From the NCBI GenBank assembly GCA_032718475.1, contig JAUCBJ010001847.1, forward strand, positions 1 through 64,000: a DNA stretch of 64,000 nucleotides, read 5' to 3'. This document shows positions 48,121 to 58,596 of this stretch, one piece after another. Below the pieces are notes generated by a model. The model did no database searches and was not told the origin of the DNA. It was given only the letters and a program-made list of their open reading frames with translations. The stretch is from Nemertoderma westbladi (Eukaryota > Xenacoelomorpha > Nemertodermatida > Nemertodermatidae). A program made the translations under genes and the position numbers. How positions within the stretch are numbered: the first letter of the stretch is position 1; each line of letters begins with the position of its first letter.

Positions 48121-49408
48121 AGGTATTCTAGGTCATTGATCAAGAAAACTTGCCACCTCCATGCAGCATAAAGGAGGTGCCACCTGTAGCTGCATAGACC
48201 CTCTTACTAGGGCAAATCTGGTCCTGTAACTAGGACCCCCTTCGTTCTGGGATAAGGACGCCCTTGGTCCTGGATTAAGGACCCATATACTTGGCTGCAG
48301 GGGTATATGGCCTGACCAGGCAGATGGTGATCTACCAATGGCTGGTCAGGAGTAGAGTGTTCTCATGTCCACTCTGAGAGCACTTCACTGCGACCTGCAC
48401 CTGGCAGCAAGGGTACAGGGCATGACCCAGCAGATGAGCTGCAACAGCCAATGGTGGGTCATGTGCGCCAGAGTAGATATGGGTGATGGGCCTCATATCT
48501 GACTCCATTGCGACACCCACCCTGTGGAATGGCAAACCAGGGTGTGGTATTTGCCCCGAGAGCTGACTCGGCAAAAAAGCACCCCCCAACCCCCACTATG
48601 GATTACATTAGCAATGCGGAGGTCCGGCCACTAGAGGCCAGTGGAATTACCGGACACAATCGGCCTCACAGGCGTCAGTTAACTCCTGACCGGCTGCCTG
48701 TCTCACCCCCTACTGGAGAGAGAGCAGCCAACAATTCTTTGAGTCCCTTTCCTGATGACCTTTCAGGTATTCTAGGTCATTGATCAAGAAAACTTGCCAC
48801 CTCCATGCAGCATAAAGGAGGTGCCACCTGTAGCTGCATAGACCCTCTTACTAGGGCAAATCTGGTCCTGTAACTAGGACCCCCTTCGTTCTGGGATAAG
48901 GACGCCCTTGGTCCTGGATTAAGGACCCATATACTTGGCTGCAGGGGTATATGGCCTGACCAGGCAGATGGTGATCTACCAATGGCTGGTCAGGAGTAGA
49001 GTGTTCTCATGTCCACTCTGAGAGCACTTCACTGCGACCTGCACCTGGCAGCAAGGGTACAGGGCATGACCCAGCAGATGAGCTGCAACAGCCAATGGTG
49101 GGTCATGTGCGCCAGAGTAGATATGGGTGATGGGCCTCATATCTGACTCCATTGCGACACCCACCCTGTGGAATGGCAAACCAGGGTGTGGTATTTGCCC
49201 CGAGAGCTGACTCGGCAAAAAAGCACCCCCCAACCCCCACTATGGATTACATTAGCAATGCGGAGGTCCGGCCACTAGAGGCCAGTGGAATTACCGGACA
49301 CAATCGGCCTCACAGGCGTCAGTTAACTCCTGACCGGCTGCCTGTCTCACCCCCTACTGGAGAGAGAGCAGCCAACAATTCTTTGAGTCCCTTTCCTGAT
49401 GACCTTTC
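48121..49408 (+). repeat. Two identical 644-bp 5' units of LINE-A
   Basis: The sequence starting AGGTATTCTAGGTCATTGAT at 48121 begins again at 48765. I saw no difference between the units. They contain stretches such as ACTAGGGCAAATCTGG and the start of the element's open frame. Tandem 5' units are known as promoter monomers in other LINEs; that role here is inference. Confidence 0.93.
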
Positions 49409-52400
49409 TGGCCCAAACCCTGGGTCACCAGGGAGGCCAGATTGTGATGGGGAGAGGGATTCTGGAGTTGGAGGCTACTCTCATGTTCCACCCCGACCAA
49501 CAAAGCCATTGGTGAATCTGAGGCAAGTCAAAAGACTAGCCTCAGTAAACACCCTAACACTCGGGTCCCCAATGCGACAAGGTGAGCTGACTGCTTGGCA
49601 GATAAGCTTTCTCTTAGCGCAGTGGGTGTTCAAGAGCACCGAATGCAGACTGGACAGACTGATGAGGTTCTGATTAAGGACATGGGGGGCGGTTGGCGAC
49701 TCGCCCTCGCGTCAGCAGATGATAGTGGAAATGGTGGAATTGGTCTATTGATGAATCCAACTGCACATGCAGCATTGGGCAAAATAGACCAAATCTCTAA
49801 CCGCATCATCCGTTGCCACTTCTCATGTTCTGGAAGACTGGCTAAGAAGTTTCCTAAGGTGGTTCTGATAGTGTGCTACTCTCCAACTAGTGTTGCCCCT
49901 GTAGAGGAGGTGGAAAATTTCTACCACAATCTACAAGCAGCTACTGATAGAGTGGGTCAGCATGCATTCTTAACATTCCTGGGAGACTTTAATGCAAGTC
50001 TGCATCAATCACCTACATCGCCCTGGGTCTATAGCAATAGTGTTAACCGAAATTCTGTCCATCTTCAGGATTTTATCTCTGGAAATGGATTGTTTTCGGC
50101 TGGAACCCAGTTCAAGAAGCGAACTGGAAAGCTATGGACTCATAGTGGACCCAGTGGTCACAAGTCCCAGATAGACCATATTCTGTTTCGTAGGAAATAC
50201 AGGAGCTCTATACAAGACTGTAATGCATTTACACTACGACCCTTCTCCAGTGATCACCGCCTTATTGTGGCCAAGGTAAGACTTAGTCTGCGTGCTAGCA
50301 GAACAACGAAATCTGCCTTGCCGCGGCATGACTGGTCATCTCTGTTGCAACAGCCAAGTGTGAGATCCAGCTTCACACTACAGCTGAGCAACAGGTATGA
50401 GGCTCTTGCTTCTGAGGCGGCAGATCACTGTGAGGGCTATACTGCCTTTACAGAAGCAGTTAAGTTAGCAGCTGCAGAAACAGTTCCTGTATACCCTCGA
50501 AACAGGAAAAGGGCCCCCTGGACTGACAACAAAATTCAGAAGTGCCAAAATGTCCTCCATAAGGCGCAGAAAGAGTCCCGACTCAAACAGACTACAGCGG
50601 CCAAGAATGCAGTTAAGGCTGCATCTAGGTCCCTGAACAGGCAGTACTCTGCTAATCTACAGGAGCTAATAAACCAACAGGTTGATGCCATCAATGATGC
50701 TGACGACAGCAGGCAATCATCCCAGGCATGGAAATCGATCAATCTGCTTACTGGGCGGAAAAGCCAACCAACCACCAAGGTTAAGGCTGAATCACCAGCC
50801 GATCGCCTCAATGGTTGGAAAGCCCACTTTGAAAAGCTCCTCAATAATGACAGGGTATTGCCTGATAACTTTATAGAAGTAAAAGTGTCTGAGTCTGTAC
50901 TCCCAGATATTCCCATTGGCGATATCTCCGTTGCAGAAGTGAAGGCTGCTGCAAAGAGCATTAAGACCAATCGTGCCAGTGGAGTAGATGGTGTTCCCCC
51001 TGAGGTCTTTAAAATACCTGAGTGTTTAAAGCTCATCTATCCCATCATAGTAGACATGTACCGAACAACAAGAGTCCCACAAGAAATGAAAACAAATAAG
51101 TTGGTGCCAGTTCCCAAGAAAGGCAACCTAACACTCTATGGTTCTTTTCGGGGAATCTCATTGATCTCGATTGCTGCAAAGCTATACAATAGGATTCTAT
51201 TAAATCGCATCAGGGATCCCATTGAGAGACTGCTCCGTGGAAATCAGAATGGGTTCCGTAAAGGTCGTGGGACCATGGAGCCCATTTTGGCACTTAGAAG
51301 GATAATTGAAGAGTTATCAAAAAAGAAAGACAGGCATCTGGCTGTTATCTTTGTTGACTTCTTCAAGGCCTTTGATTCAGTCTCTCGCTCACGTATGTTC
51401 AGCATACTTTCATTATATGGGATTCCTGATGAAATTATTGCAGCAATCAGATCAGTATACGATGGTTCGACAACATTTGTGTCTACTGTTGACGGTGACA
51501 CAGAACCATTTGAAGTGTTATGGGGCGTCCTCCAAGGAGACACACTTGCACCATTCTTGTTCATTATTGTGGTTGACTATGTTCTACGCATGTCCTTAGA
51601 TCATTATAATGATGATGGGGTGATGATAACTCCACCTACTGGCTCCAGAAGTCGAGGAAATCCTGCCAAGTACCTAACTGATCTAGACTTTGCTGATAAC
51701 TTAGGAGTACTCTCAGAATCACTAGAGGGAGCCCAACGGCTCCTCAGCTCATTAGAACATGCTGCTTCTAGTGTTGGTCTTTTTATTAACTCCAGAAAGA
51801 CCAAAGTTCTGACAGTTAACTTTGAAAGTCCTCAGCAAGTCTCTGATCGGATGAGCATAAGCTCAAAGGATGGTATGCTTGAGCATGTGGACGACTTCTG
51901 TTACCTGGGATCATGGATCCGGAAGTCAGGTGAGGACCTTCGAATACGTAAGGGAAAGGCATGGGCAGCCTTGAATAGGCTTTCCAGGATTTGGAAGTCA
52001 CCGAGAATTAATCGGAAACTTAAGGTCCAATTATTTAGAGCAGCAGTAGTTCCAGTACTCCTCTATGGGAGTCCATGCTGGTCTCTAACTGCTGAGGACA
52101 CCAAATCTCTGGATGGCACATTCACAAGAATGCTTCGCCGGGTTCATTGTGTCAAGTACAATGCACACATCTCCAACCAGACACTATATAACATTGGAGG
52201 TGTCTCATTGGTTCCCCCAAGCTTGACACTAGAACAAAATCGCCTCCGCTTTGCAGGACATTGCTTTCGCCGTGAGGACCAGCCAGTGCATAATCTAGTA
52301 CTTTGGCAGCCTCATGGAGTGAATAAGCATGGTGGACAGCCCATGACTTTCTTGAGACGCATCTTAAAGGACACTGGCCTTGAAGATGCGGATGTTCTAG

Positions 52401-52468
52401 CAAATGTCATGGGTGATAGGGAGTTGTGGCGGCGCAATTTTGTTGACAAGCCGGCACAGCATTCTTAA
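49152..52468 (+). pseudogene. LINE-A protein, endonuclease and reverse transcriptase, frameshifted
   Basis: The N-terminal part starts in the second 5' unit (MRHPPCGMANQ or the later MDYISNAEV) and runs to about 49590. There the frame changes, between RQGEL and the continuation LADKLSLSAVGVQEHRM. From there 957 codons are open to 52468. The endonuclease shows QEHRM, LGDFNAS and SSDHRLIV. The reverse transcriptase shows GSFRGISLISIAAKLYN, FVDFFKAFDS, GVLQGDTLAP and then DFADNLG, where the usual FADD has lost its second Asp. The tail shows LLYGSPCWSLTAEDTKSLDG, FAGHCFRRED and GDRELWRRN. The catalytic Asn and the frameshift suggest that this copy cannot move by itself. Confidence 0.9.
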
Positions 52469-52499
52469 AAATGGAGCTGCAATGCAGCATGCCGATCCT

Positions 52500-52626
52500 A
52501 GTAGTAAATTCATCAAAGATTGCTGTTGAGCACAGCTTTGAAAAGTCGGCAATGACGTCCAGGTGGGATCGAACTGGTCACCACCAGGTTGGAAGTCTGA
52601 CGCTCTAACCAATCCGCTAGCGGCTC
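52500..52626 (-). mobile_element. tRNA-like SINE-2, head-to-head copy 1
   Basis: On the minus strand: AGCGGATTGGTTAGAGCG (A box), CAGTTCGATCCCACCTGG (B box) and GACGTCATTGCCGAC. It begins just past the 3' end of LINE-A. Confidence 0.75.
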
Positions 52627-52725
52627 AGGTAAAAGGTAGACTTGGAAATCCTACGGAAATACCCTGAGTTCGATCCCACCTGGACTTTATTGCAGACTTT
52701 GCAAAGCTGTTCTCAACGAAAATTA
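52627..52725 (+). mobile_element. tRNA-like SINE-2, head-to-head copy 2
   Basis: CTGAGTTCGATCCCACCTGG, TTTATTGCAGACTTTGCAAA and GCTGTTCTCAACG parallel the reverse of the neighbouring copy, so the two face away from each other. The A-box side is degraded. Confidence 0.6.
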
Positions 52726-53196
52726 TAAAACATGAAACCACTCATTCACCAAAAACACCAATAATAAGTTATAAAAATGTATCTTCATGTGATATTAATA
52801 TGATTTATTACTGAATATTTTTACTGAATCATTTTACTGAATAACCCTTTACCATCTATTTAACCACTCTGTTCGACATTATGACATTATATTTCACTTC
52901 AATCCCTTCTAATACTCCATCATGTATCACGACTGACTCCATGGTAACCACTATCACACGATTTATGTGTAAAAATAACTGGTAGATTGAATGAATGTTG
53001 CGCTGCGAAATGCGCTTGAGAAAATGAAAACGACACACAATAATTACCTTTAGTAATAAATATTAGGGTTACGATATTTTGTACAAAATAATAAATTATA
53101 ATAAATTGTATTGCCCTAACCTATCACGTCCCTACTAGCCCATATATATTTGTATTTGTATAATATGTTGTCGTTATATGATATATTTATTCGTAC
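52726..53196. other. 5' end of PDE1 intron 2
   Basis: AT-rich, with no gene. The donor GTACGA lies at 53196-53191 on the minus strand. Confidence 0.6.
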
Positions 53197-53313
53197 CTGG
53201 CTTCTTCAACGAGCACTGTTTCTAAAACAGACACAGCGAAATTGAGATTATTTCTGAGAAGTTCAACAGAAAGCTCATCACCTTTGTCGATTTCAGATAG
53301 CAGTAACTTCAAC
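53197..53313 (-). CDS. PDE1: PDE1 exon 2, N-terminal regulatory region
   Basis: This 117-bp exon has acceptor ATTATTTCCAG and donor GTACGA. It starts with the third base of an Arg codon and ends in phase 2. It encodes LKLLLSEIDKGDELSVELLR, then NNLNFAVSVLETVLVEEA. It matches the PDE1 segment L..LVKQLEKG....DLK.NIEYAASVLE that follows the first calmodulin-binding region in the family. It is too short for ordinary ORF detection and was identified by similarity plus perfect phase agreement with exons at 54641 and 19088. Confidence 0.93.
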
Positions 53314-53451
53314 CTGGAAATAATAATTGAGAAATTATACTAGAGAGATACATTGCCATATATAATAATATATGCTTAATGCATCAATATAAGGAGAATA
53401 AGTAATGAAACATATGACATATTTTTAGTATAAAGAAACAATCAATAATTT

Positions 53452-54375
53452 CTCAATCCTGGCTGGAGTACTGCAAGGTGACACATTAGCACCATTACTA
53501 TTTGTAATTGTGCTGGATTACGCAATGAGGACGGCTACATAGGGTTAAGATCTGGGATTCACACTTCAAGAACGCAGAAGTAGTAGATATCCGGCAACTA
53601 CAGTCACAGACACCGACTTTGCGGATGACATCGCCCTGCTCTCTAATACGCTAGCAGATGAACAGCTTCTACTAAATAAAGTGGAGAGGGCTGCTAAGGA
53701 GGTTGGATTGCATACAAATGCTACAAAGACCGAATTCATGATCTTTAATGTTGATGGAAACTTGACAACCACTGATAATAATCAACTAAGGAAGGTCGAT
53801 GACTTCCAGTACCTTGGATCATGGATAGAGAGTAGCAAAAAGGACATAGAAGTCAGGAAAGCAAAGGCTTGGGTAGCTCTATCAAAAATGGATACCATCT
53901 GGAAATTAGATCTCTCCAGGCACCTGAAGACTAAGTTCTTTCGAGCCACAGTGGAAAGTGTATTTTTATACGGGGGTGAGACCTGGACACTGACTAAATC
54001 ACTTGAACAACGAATTGATGGTTGCTACACAAGACTACTAAGGGCAGCCCTAAACATCAGCTGGAGACAACACATGACAAACGCCGAGCTTTATGGTACA
54101 ATACCACCTGTATCAACCACCCTCCGTGAACGCAGATTAAGATTCAGTGGGCACTGCTGGCGAAGTAAAGACGAGGTCATACCAGATCTACTTCTCTGGC
54201 AACCAACTCATGGAAAGCGTGGTCGTGGACGACCGGCCATAACATATATAGATCAACTTGAAAGGGATACTGAACTTGGGAGAAACGAAATTGCGACAAC
54301 TATGGCGAATCGGGAAGCCTGGAAGGATCTCATTTCCACTGTCCGAGTTTGCTCGACCTAGTAGTAGTAGTAGTA
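53452..54375 (+). pseudogene. LINE family B copy 2, 5'-truncated
   Basis: It covers the RT from SILAGVLQGDTLAP to the 3' end, nearly identical to 3720-4655. Catalytic FADD is intact here, but stops near 53539 and 53546 break the upstream part. From 53681 a frame of 226 codons runs to the natural end (LERDTELGRNEIATTMANRE). It ends CGACCTAGTAGTAGTAGTAG. It lies in PDE1 intron 1 against the direction of the gene, 138 bp from exon 2. Confidence 0.92.
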
Positions 54376-54562
54376 TTTATTCTAACACAACCGATACAAA
54401 CATAAGTATGATAAGTGCTAAATAGACACTGTTTAATCCCTTCTGTTGGGAAATGAGTTGAAAATTGACACTCCGGCCAGGTCTGTAAGCAACACGGCCA
54501 TCATGTCTAAGTAAGAAACAGTGTCGAACTATCATCATACCAAATTTCGCAGTTTGGGGTGA

Positions 54563-54584
54563 GGGGGGGGGGGGGGGGGGGGGG
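54563..54584. repeat. Run of 22 G in PDE1 intron 1
   Basis: It lies 57 bp downstream of the exon 1 donor, in the direction of PDE1 transcription; the transcript would carry a C run. Confidence 0.95.
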
Positions 54585-54640
54585 TGATATATTAGTTAGT
54601 ATCTTACTGATAGCTATTCTATTTGTTTTCATTAACCAAC

Positions 54641-54822
54641 CTGGATACAGCCTTTTCAGCGCCATCTGTTATACCATCTTCTTTTGTCGAGTCGACTGTT
54701 TTGTTTGTTGAATTCGCATTTCTTTTAAACACAGTAAATTTGTCTTGTTTCGCTATAAAATGAACAGTATTCCATTTACTATCGAAGAAGCCAACGAGTT
54801 TATGATAAACCGACCCGCTCAT
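54641..54822 (-). CDS. PDE1: PDE1 exon 1 with start codon
   Basis: It encodes 60 residues plus two bases, beginning MSGSVYHKLVGFFDSKWNTV and ending KEDGITDGAEKAVS. The donor is GTTGGT after GTATCCAG, phase 2, and AG joined to the G of exon 2 gives Arg (EKAVS-R-LKLLL). The ATG at 54822 is the first in frame; a TAA stands four codons upstream. A three-codon upstream frame overlaps this start. The N-terminus is not similar to known PDE1 isoforms that I can recall, as expected because this part varies. An alternative first exon further right cannot be excluded. Confidence 0.82.
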
Positions 54823-54830
54823 TGCAACAT
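54819..54830 (-). promoter_or_regulatory. Minimal upstream ORF overlapping PDE1 start
   Basis: On the minus strand, ATG TTG CAA TGA at 54830-54819 is a three-codon upstream frame whose stop overlaps the PDE1 start as ATGA. Such overlap can allow termination and reinitiation. It matters only if transcription starts upstream of 54830, which is not shown here. Confidence 0.5.
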
Positions 54831-55388
54831 TTTAAACGTTATTTTTGTCATTTAATGTCCCATTTAATTTAATCATCTAATTTAATTTCACTTTCATTAA
54901 TTGCATTTAATTAATTTAATTTTCACTGTAGGCCTATTTATTAGCAGCAGTTACTATTGGTTACTAAATAACATAATTTGCCTAATAATTAGAGGAATTT
55001 CAGACATTATTGCGGAAAGGCTGTATTGATTATTGCAATAATTTCCGAAATTCTGAAAAATTTATTCAATTTAGGGTTTAAGAGGTGATAATAATAATTT
55101 ACAATTATCAAACTTCTGCACCCATCCCATAGAACACAGAAAATCCCTATAGCCATCCATTATATACCAAAGTGGGTAGTGAGTGGCAAAGGGGGGTAGT
55201 TAAACACAAGAATTACAGGACTGATAAGTCGGAGTTTTCCAATTTATCAACAGGTGATGGTGTCACACGGTGAACGGTTACTTCCTCCCGGGCACTTCCA
55301 ATGTCTACAATAAGTGAATTATAACAGCAGAAATTAGGTATACTTTACTTGGGCCCATAATTGCCTTTTTTTGCTTTATACTATGTTT
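54823..55388. other. Upstream region of PDE1
   Basis: AT-rich sequence that should contain the 5' leader and perhaps the promoter. I see no convincing TATA box or initiator. Confidence 0.45.
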
Positions 55389-55625
55389 GGCCCCGTTCAC
55401 ACTACCGAGTCAAAGTCAAAATAAAATAAATATAGTTAGCTAGCAATAATAAAACATTATATAGGCCTAATATAATACATAAGGGGATTCTAGAAAAAAT
55501 TAAATTTCATGTTTTGTGATTTACATTTTACAATTTACATTTTGCATTTTGCATACAAATTACAATTTGCAATTTGCATTTTACAATTTACATTTTGGCT
55601 TTGACTCGGTAGTGTGAACGCGGCC
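55389..55625. mobile_element. 237-bp MITE with 34-bp inverted repeats
   Basis: The left end GGCCCCGTTCACACTACCGA, continuing to 55422, is the inverse of 55592-55625 with two mismatches. The interior is AT-rich, with short TTACATTTTGCAATT-like repeats. The flanks TTATACTA (near 55377) and TTATAGTA (55626-55633) could be an 8-bp target duplication, but five bases separate the left one from the repeat. No coding capacity. It stands about 570 to 800 bp upstream of the PDE1 start. Confidence 0.88.
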
Positions 55626-55969
55626 TTATAGTAACCCTCACCTGGGCTTTGGTGTACAAAACCCCCTCTAGTAGATTGAACATCTGAAAGCTGAAACCAA
55701 ATCTCTTGTTGTTGGCTGCTGAAAACCGGCTTTCTACATTGTTATTTGGACAGAAAGCAATGCAACTGCAGCAATGTAACATGTTTTGTTTATTGTCTAT
55801 TATATTTGTTTATTATTTTAGTCAGAAAACACAATTACTGAACCTGTAATAAAAATGGTGTCAGTCAGCACACAATGTGGGGGATAAAACCGTAATTAAA
55901 CCTTTGGAATTAGTGTAGGTTCTCCCGGCCTTACATGACAGCCCACTATCACAAGCCAACAACATCACC
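55626..55969. other. Noncoding
   Basis: No gene; a short open frame on the minus strand has no support. Confidence 0.4.
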
Positions 55970-57250
55970 CCATGATGATGGGGTGATGGTAACGAGGACC
56001 TTTTCGAATACGTAACGGAAAAACATGAGCAGATTTGAATGGGCTTTCCAGGATTTGCAAGTCACATAGAATTCATCGGAAACTTAAGGTTCGATTATTT
56101 CGAGCAGCAGTAGTTCCAGTACTCCTCTATCCAGTACGATCTCTATACCGAATCAAAAAATATCTAACACGCACATCTGTCGAAACTTTGGTTAATGCGT
56201 TTATTACATCGCGTTTGGATTATTCAAACTCAATTCTCGGATCTTGCTCCAATTCCATTATCAGACGTTTACAGACTGTACAGAACAGCGCAGCTAGACT
56301 AGTTACAAACTCCCCTCGTTATGAAATAGCAACAGATGGACAGTACACCGTTCTGCCACAGCTGTTACGGGAGCTGCATTCTACCCGTTCTAGAGGATCT
56401 GTTATAAGCAGATTCTGTTATGCTAGAAATATTTGAATGGCACTGGTCCTGAATACTTAAGAGTCAATTAACGAAAGTTGAACCAGTGCGCCAATTGGGG
56501 TCTGGGACGGCGCCTGCATTCAGGTGCCTTGTGTCTCCTCAGCATTGGCACAGCGTGCTTTCTACCGTGCTGCCCCAGATTCATGGAACAGGCTTCCTCT
56601 TGCGATTAGGCCGCACAAAGGCCTGAATCTGGGCGAATTTAAATCAAAATTAAAAACGTATTTATTCAATATATAAGTTCCGGTATTATTAAAGTTGTGC
56701 AGTAATAGTAGTAGTTGTAACAGCGTTTAGTTCGATTAGCTGCAGGCGCCCTGATAGGATCATAAGATCTCTAATGGCGCCTGCATTGACAAATATAAAT
56801 GCTATTATTAATTTGGGAGTCCATGCTGGGCTCTAACTGCTGAGGAAACCAAATCTCTGGATCGCACATTCACAAGAATGCTACGCCGGGTTCATTGTGT
56901 CAAGTACAATGCACACATCTCCAACCAGACACTATATAACATTGGAGGTGTCTCATTGGTTCCCCCAAACTTGACTCTAGAACAAAGCCGCCTCCGCTTT
57001 CCAGGACATTGCTTTCGCCGTGTGCTTTGGCGCCCTCATGGAGCGAAAAAGCATGGTGTACAGCCCATGACTTTTTTGAGACGCATCCTAAAAGACACTG
57101 GCCTTGAAGATGCGGATGATCTAGCAAATGTCATGGGTGATAGGGAGTTGTGGCGGCGCGGCACAATTTTGTCGACAAGCCGGCACAATTCTTCTTATAT
57201 ATGTAATATATATATAATGCAGCTGCAATGTAGCATGCCGAACCTTAGTT
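55970..57250 (+). pseudogene. LINE-A 3' fragment interrupted by another LINE
   Basis: The left part (55970-56130) matches the LINE-A region ending LKVRLFRAAVVPVLLY, with an internal deletion. The right part (56815-57250) resumes with SPCW and runs through LRRVHCVKYNAHISNQTLYN to the 3' end GTAGCATGCCGAACCTTAGT. It contains deletions and is not functional. Confidence 0.9.
56131..56814 (+). mobile_element. CR1/L2-like LINE 3' fragment nested in LINE-A
   Basis: It encodes RSLYRIKKYLTRTSVETLVN, then AFITSRLDYSNSIL and RRLQTVQNSAARLVTN, typical of the region after the RT in CR1/L2-type elements. Further on come APDSWNRLPLAIRPHKGL and KSKLKTYLFNI. The tail is AATATAAATGCTATTATTA. LINE-A is split precisely between CTCTAT and GGGAGTCC, so the nested order is clear. 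Confidence 0.88.
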
Positions 57251-58596
57251 AGTACAAGCCAACAAGGAGCCTGGGAACGGTAGGGGTTTCGTGATCTACA
57301 TTTTTAATGATTAATAATAAGTAAATTGTTGTGGGGCGAGTGACGCGGTGAATCAAATATGCATTGTATATTTACAATGCTATTTACAATGTATATTTAC
57401 TATTTACATTGTATATTTTTAATAATTACTTTACTTGATTTATCGATATTACTGAAATAAATTATTTGACGTATGTGAAAACTATTTTTATTGTAAAAAG
57501 TTAATGTGATCGGACTGAATTGATATTTATATTATCAATTAGTAGTTAGTTTATTGGCAGTCCGTGGAGGAGGCAGCATTATTGGTATTCAAATCAACCA
57601 ACAGCGTCCTCTCTTTTATTTCATTTCGCAAAACAGATTAGTTTGAAATTGGTGGATCCCAGCTAGCGGTCTCAGTGGAGGAGGGTCTTAACAATAAGCA
57701 ACGAACATTTCGTAATGTAATTACAGGTTTGTCTTCCTTCTATGGTGTTTATTTTTCTATGATAACGTTGAATGTTTACGTGCATGTGGCCTTCAAACTG
57801 GAATCGATAGCTTACAACCAGTCCTTGCTCACAACCCATATTACATGTTTTCCAAGAAACATCAGTAGGCTGGCTACAAACAGTGTGCAGAATGAGGATT
57901 TCTTATCAGCCTTATATGTCAAGAGATTCGGACAAGAGTTACCGGTACTAAGGTTAGCGTAATCAGTATTAGTGACATTGTGGTGCTACAAATGGAATTA
58001 CAACTACTGTACAAACACATTGTAACATCAAAAGTTTATGATAAATGTTTCAGTTTTACCACACGAAATGTTCTACACCTCAGATATTATAAAGGTAGGC
58101 CTACAGTAGTAACTAGGCCACGGTCTTCAAATAGGCCTATAAATCAGAGGTTTGGTTATGTTATTACGAAGTTGTAATTGCTTTCAACGTCAAGTTATTG
58201 CATTAGAGGTCAGCTAAGCTGATAAACTAATAATGTTGGTGCAAAAATAAATGATATCTGTCATGCCAGAATTTTAATTAGCATTTTATTAACATAATGA
58301 ATTTATTATGCCAGTAAGGAAAAAAGCTGTGGTAAATTAATCTTTAATCAGATCGGAACATGGAATTAGTTTTCAATGATTTTTAATATAATAGCATCTC
58401 CTCATATACAAACCAAATGTTGTTCCTTGTTCATCGCAAGATTACAACAAAAAACGATGGCTGAATGGCTGAAACGATGGCGGTAATGTATTTTACATTT
58501 TGGTTGTAGGTGGGGAAATATCATAGGACATTTAAAATTTTTGAAAGTTACCTTTTCACATACCACACAATATCACTAATCATTCAACCAATACAT
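57251..58596. other. Noncoding
   Basis: It contains a GTGGGGCGAG word at 57334 as in R4 and a short region (57355-57420) of inverted TTTACAATG and CATTGTA words. A 95-codon frame at 57675-57962 matches nothing I know and is not called. Confidence 0.45.

Larger units (their letters stand above)
48121..52500 (+). mobile_element. LINE family A, nearly full-length non-LTR retrotransposon
   Basis: Two identical 5' units (48121-48764 and 48765-49408) are followed by the body, an almost continuous frame of about 1100 codons, and a short 3' end GCATGCCGATCCTAGTAGTA. Fragments of the family lie at 32236, 47745 and 55970. Like LINE-B it ends in TAG units, so both belong to one group. The clade is uncertain; endonuclease plus C-terminal motifs resemble RTE or Jockey-superfamily elements. 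Confidence 0.92.

Noticed and set aside
48332-48589. 85-codon minus-strand frame found twice, 644 bp apart
   Set aside because: The duplication is explained by the two identical LINE-A 5' units; the plus strand carries the element's own frame.
55588-55782. 64-codon minus-strand frame next to the MITE
   Set aside because: It overlaps the inverted repeat end of the MITE and shows no family signature.
57675-57962. 95-codon plus-strand frame
   Set aside because: No recognised similarity, no splice context and no repeat family; length is compatible with chance in this composition.
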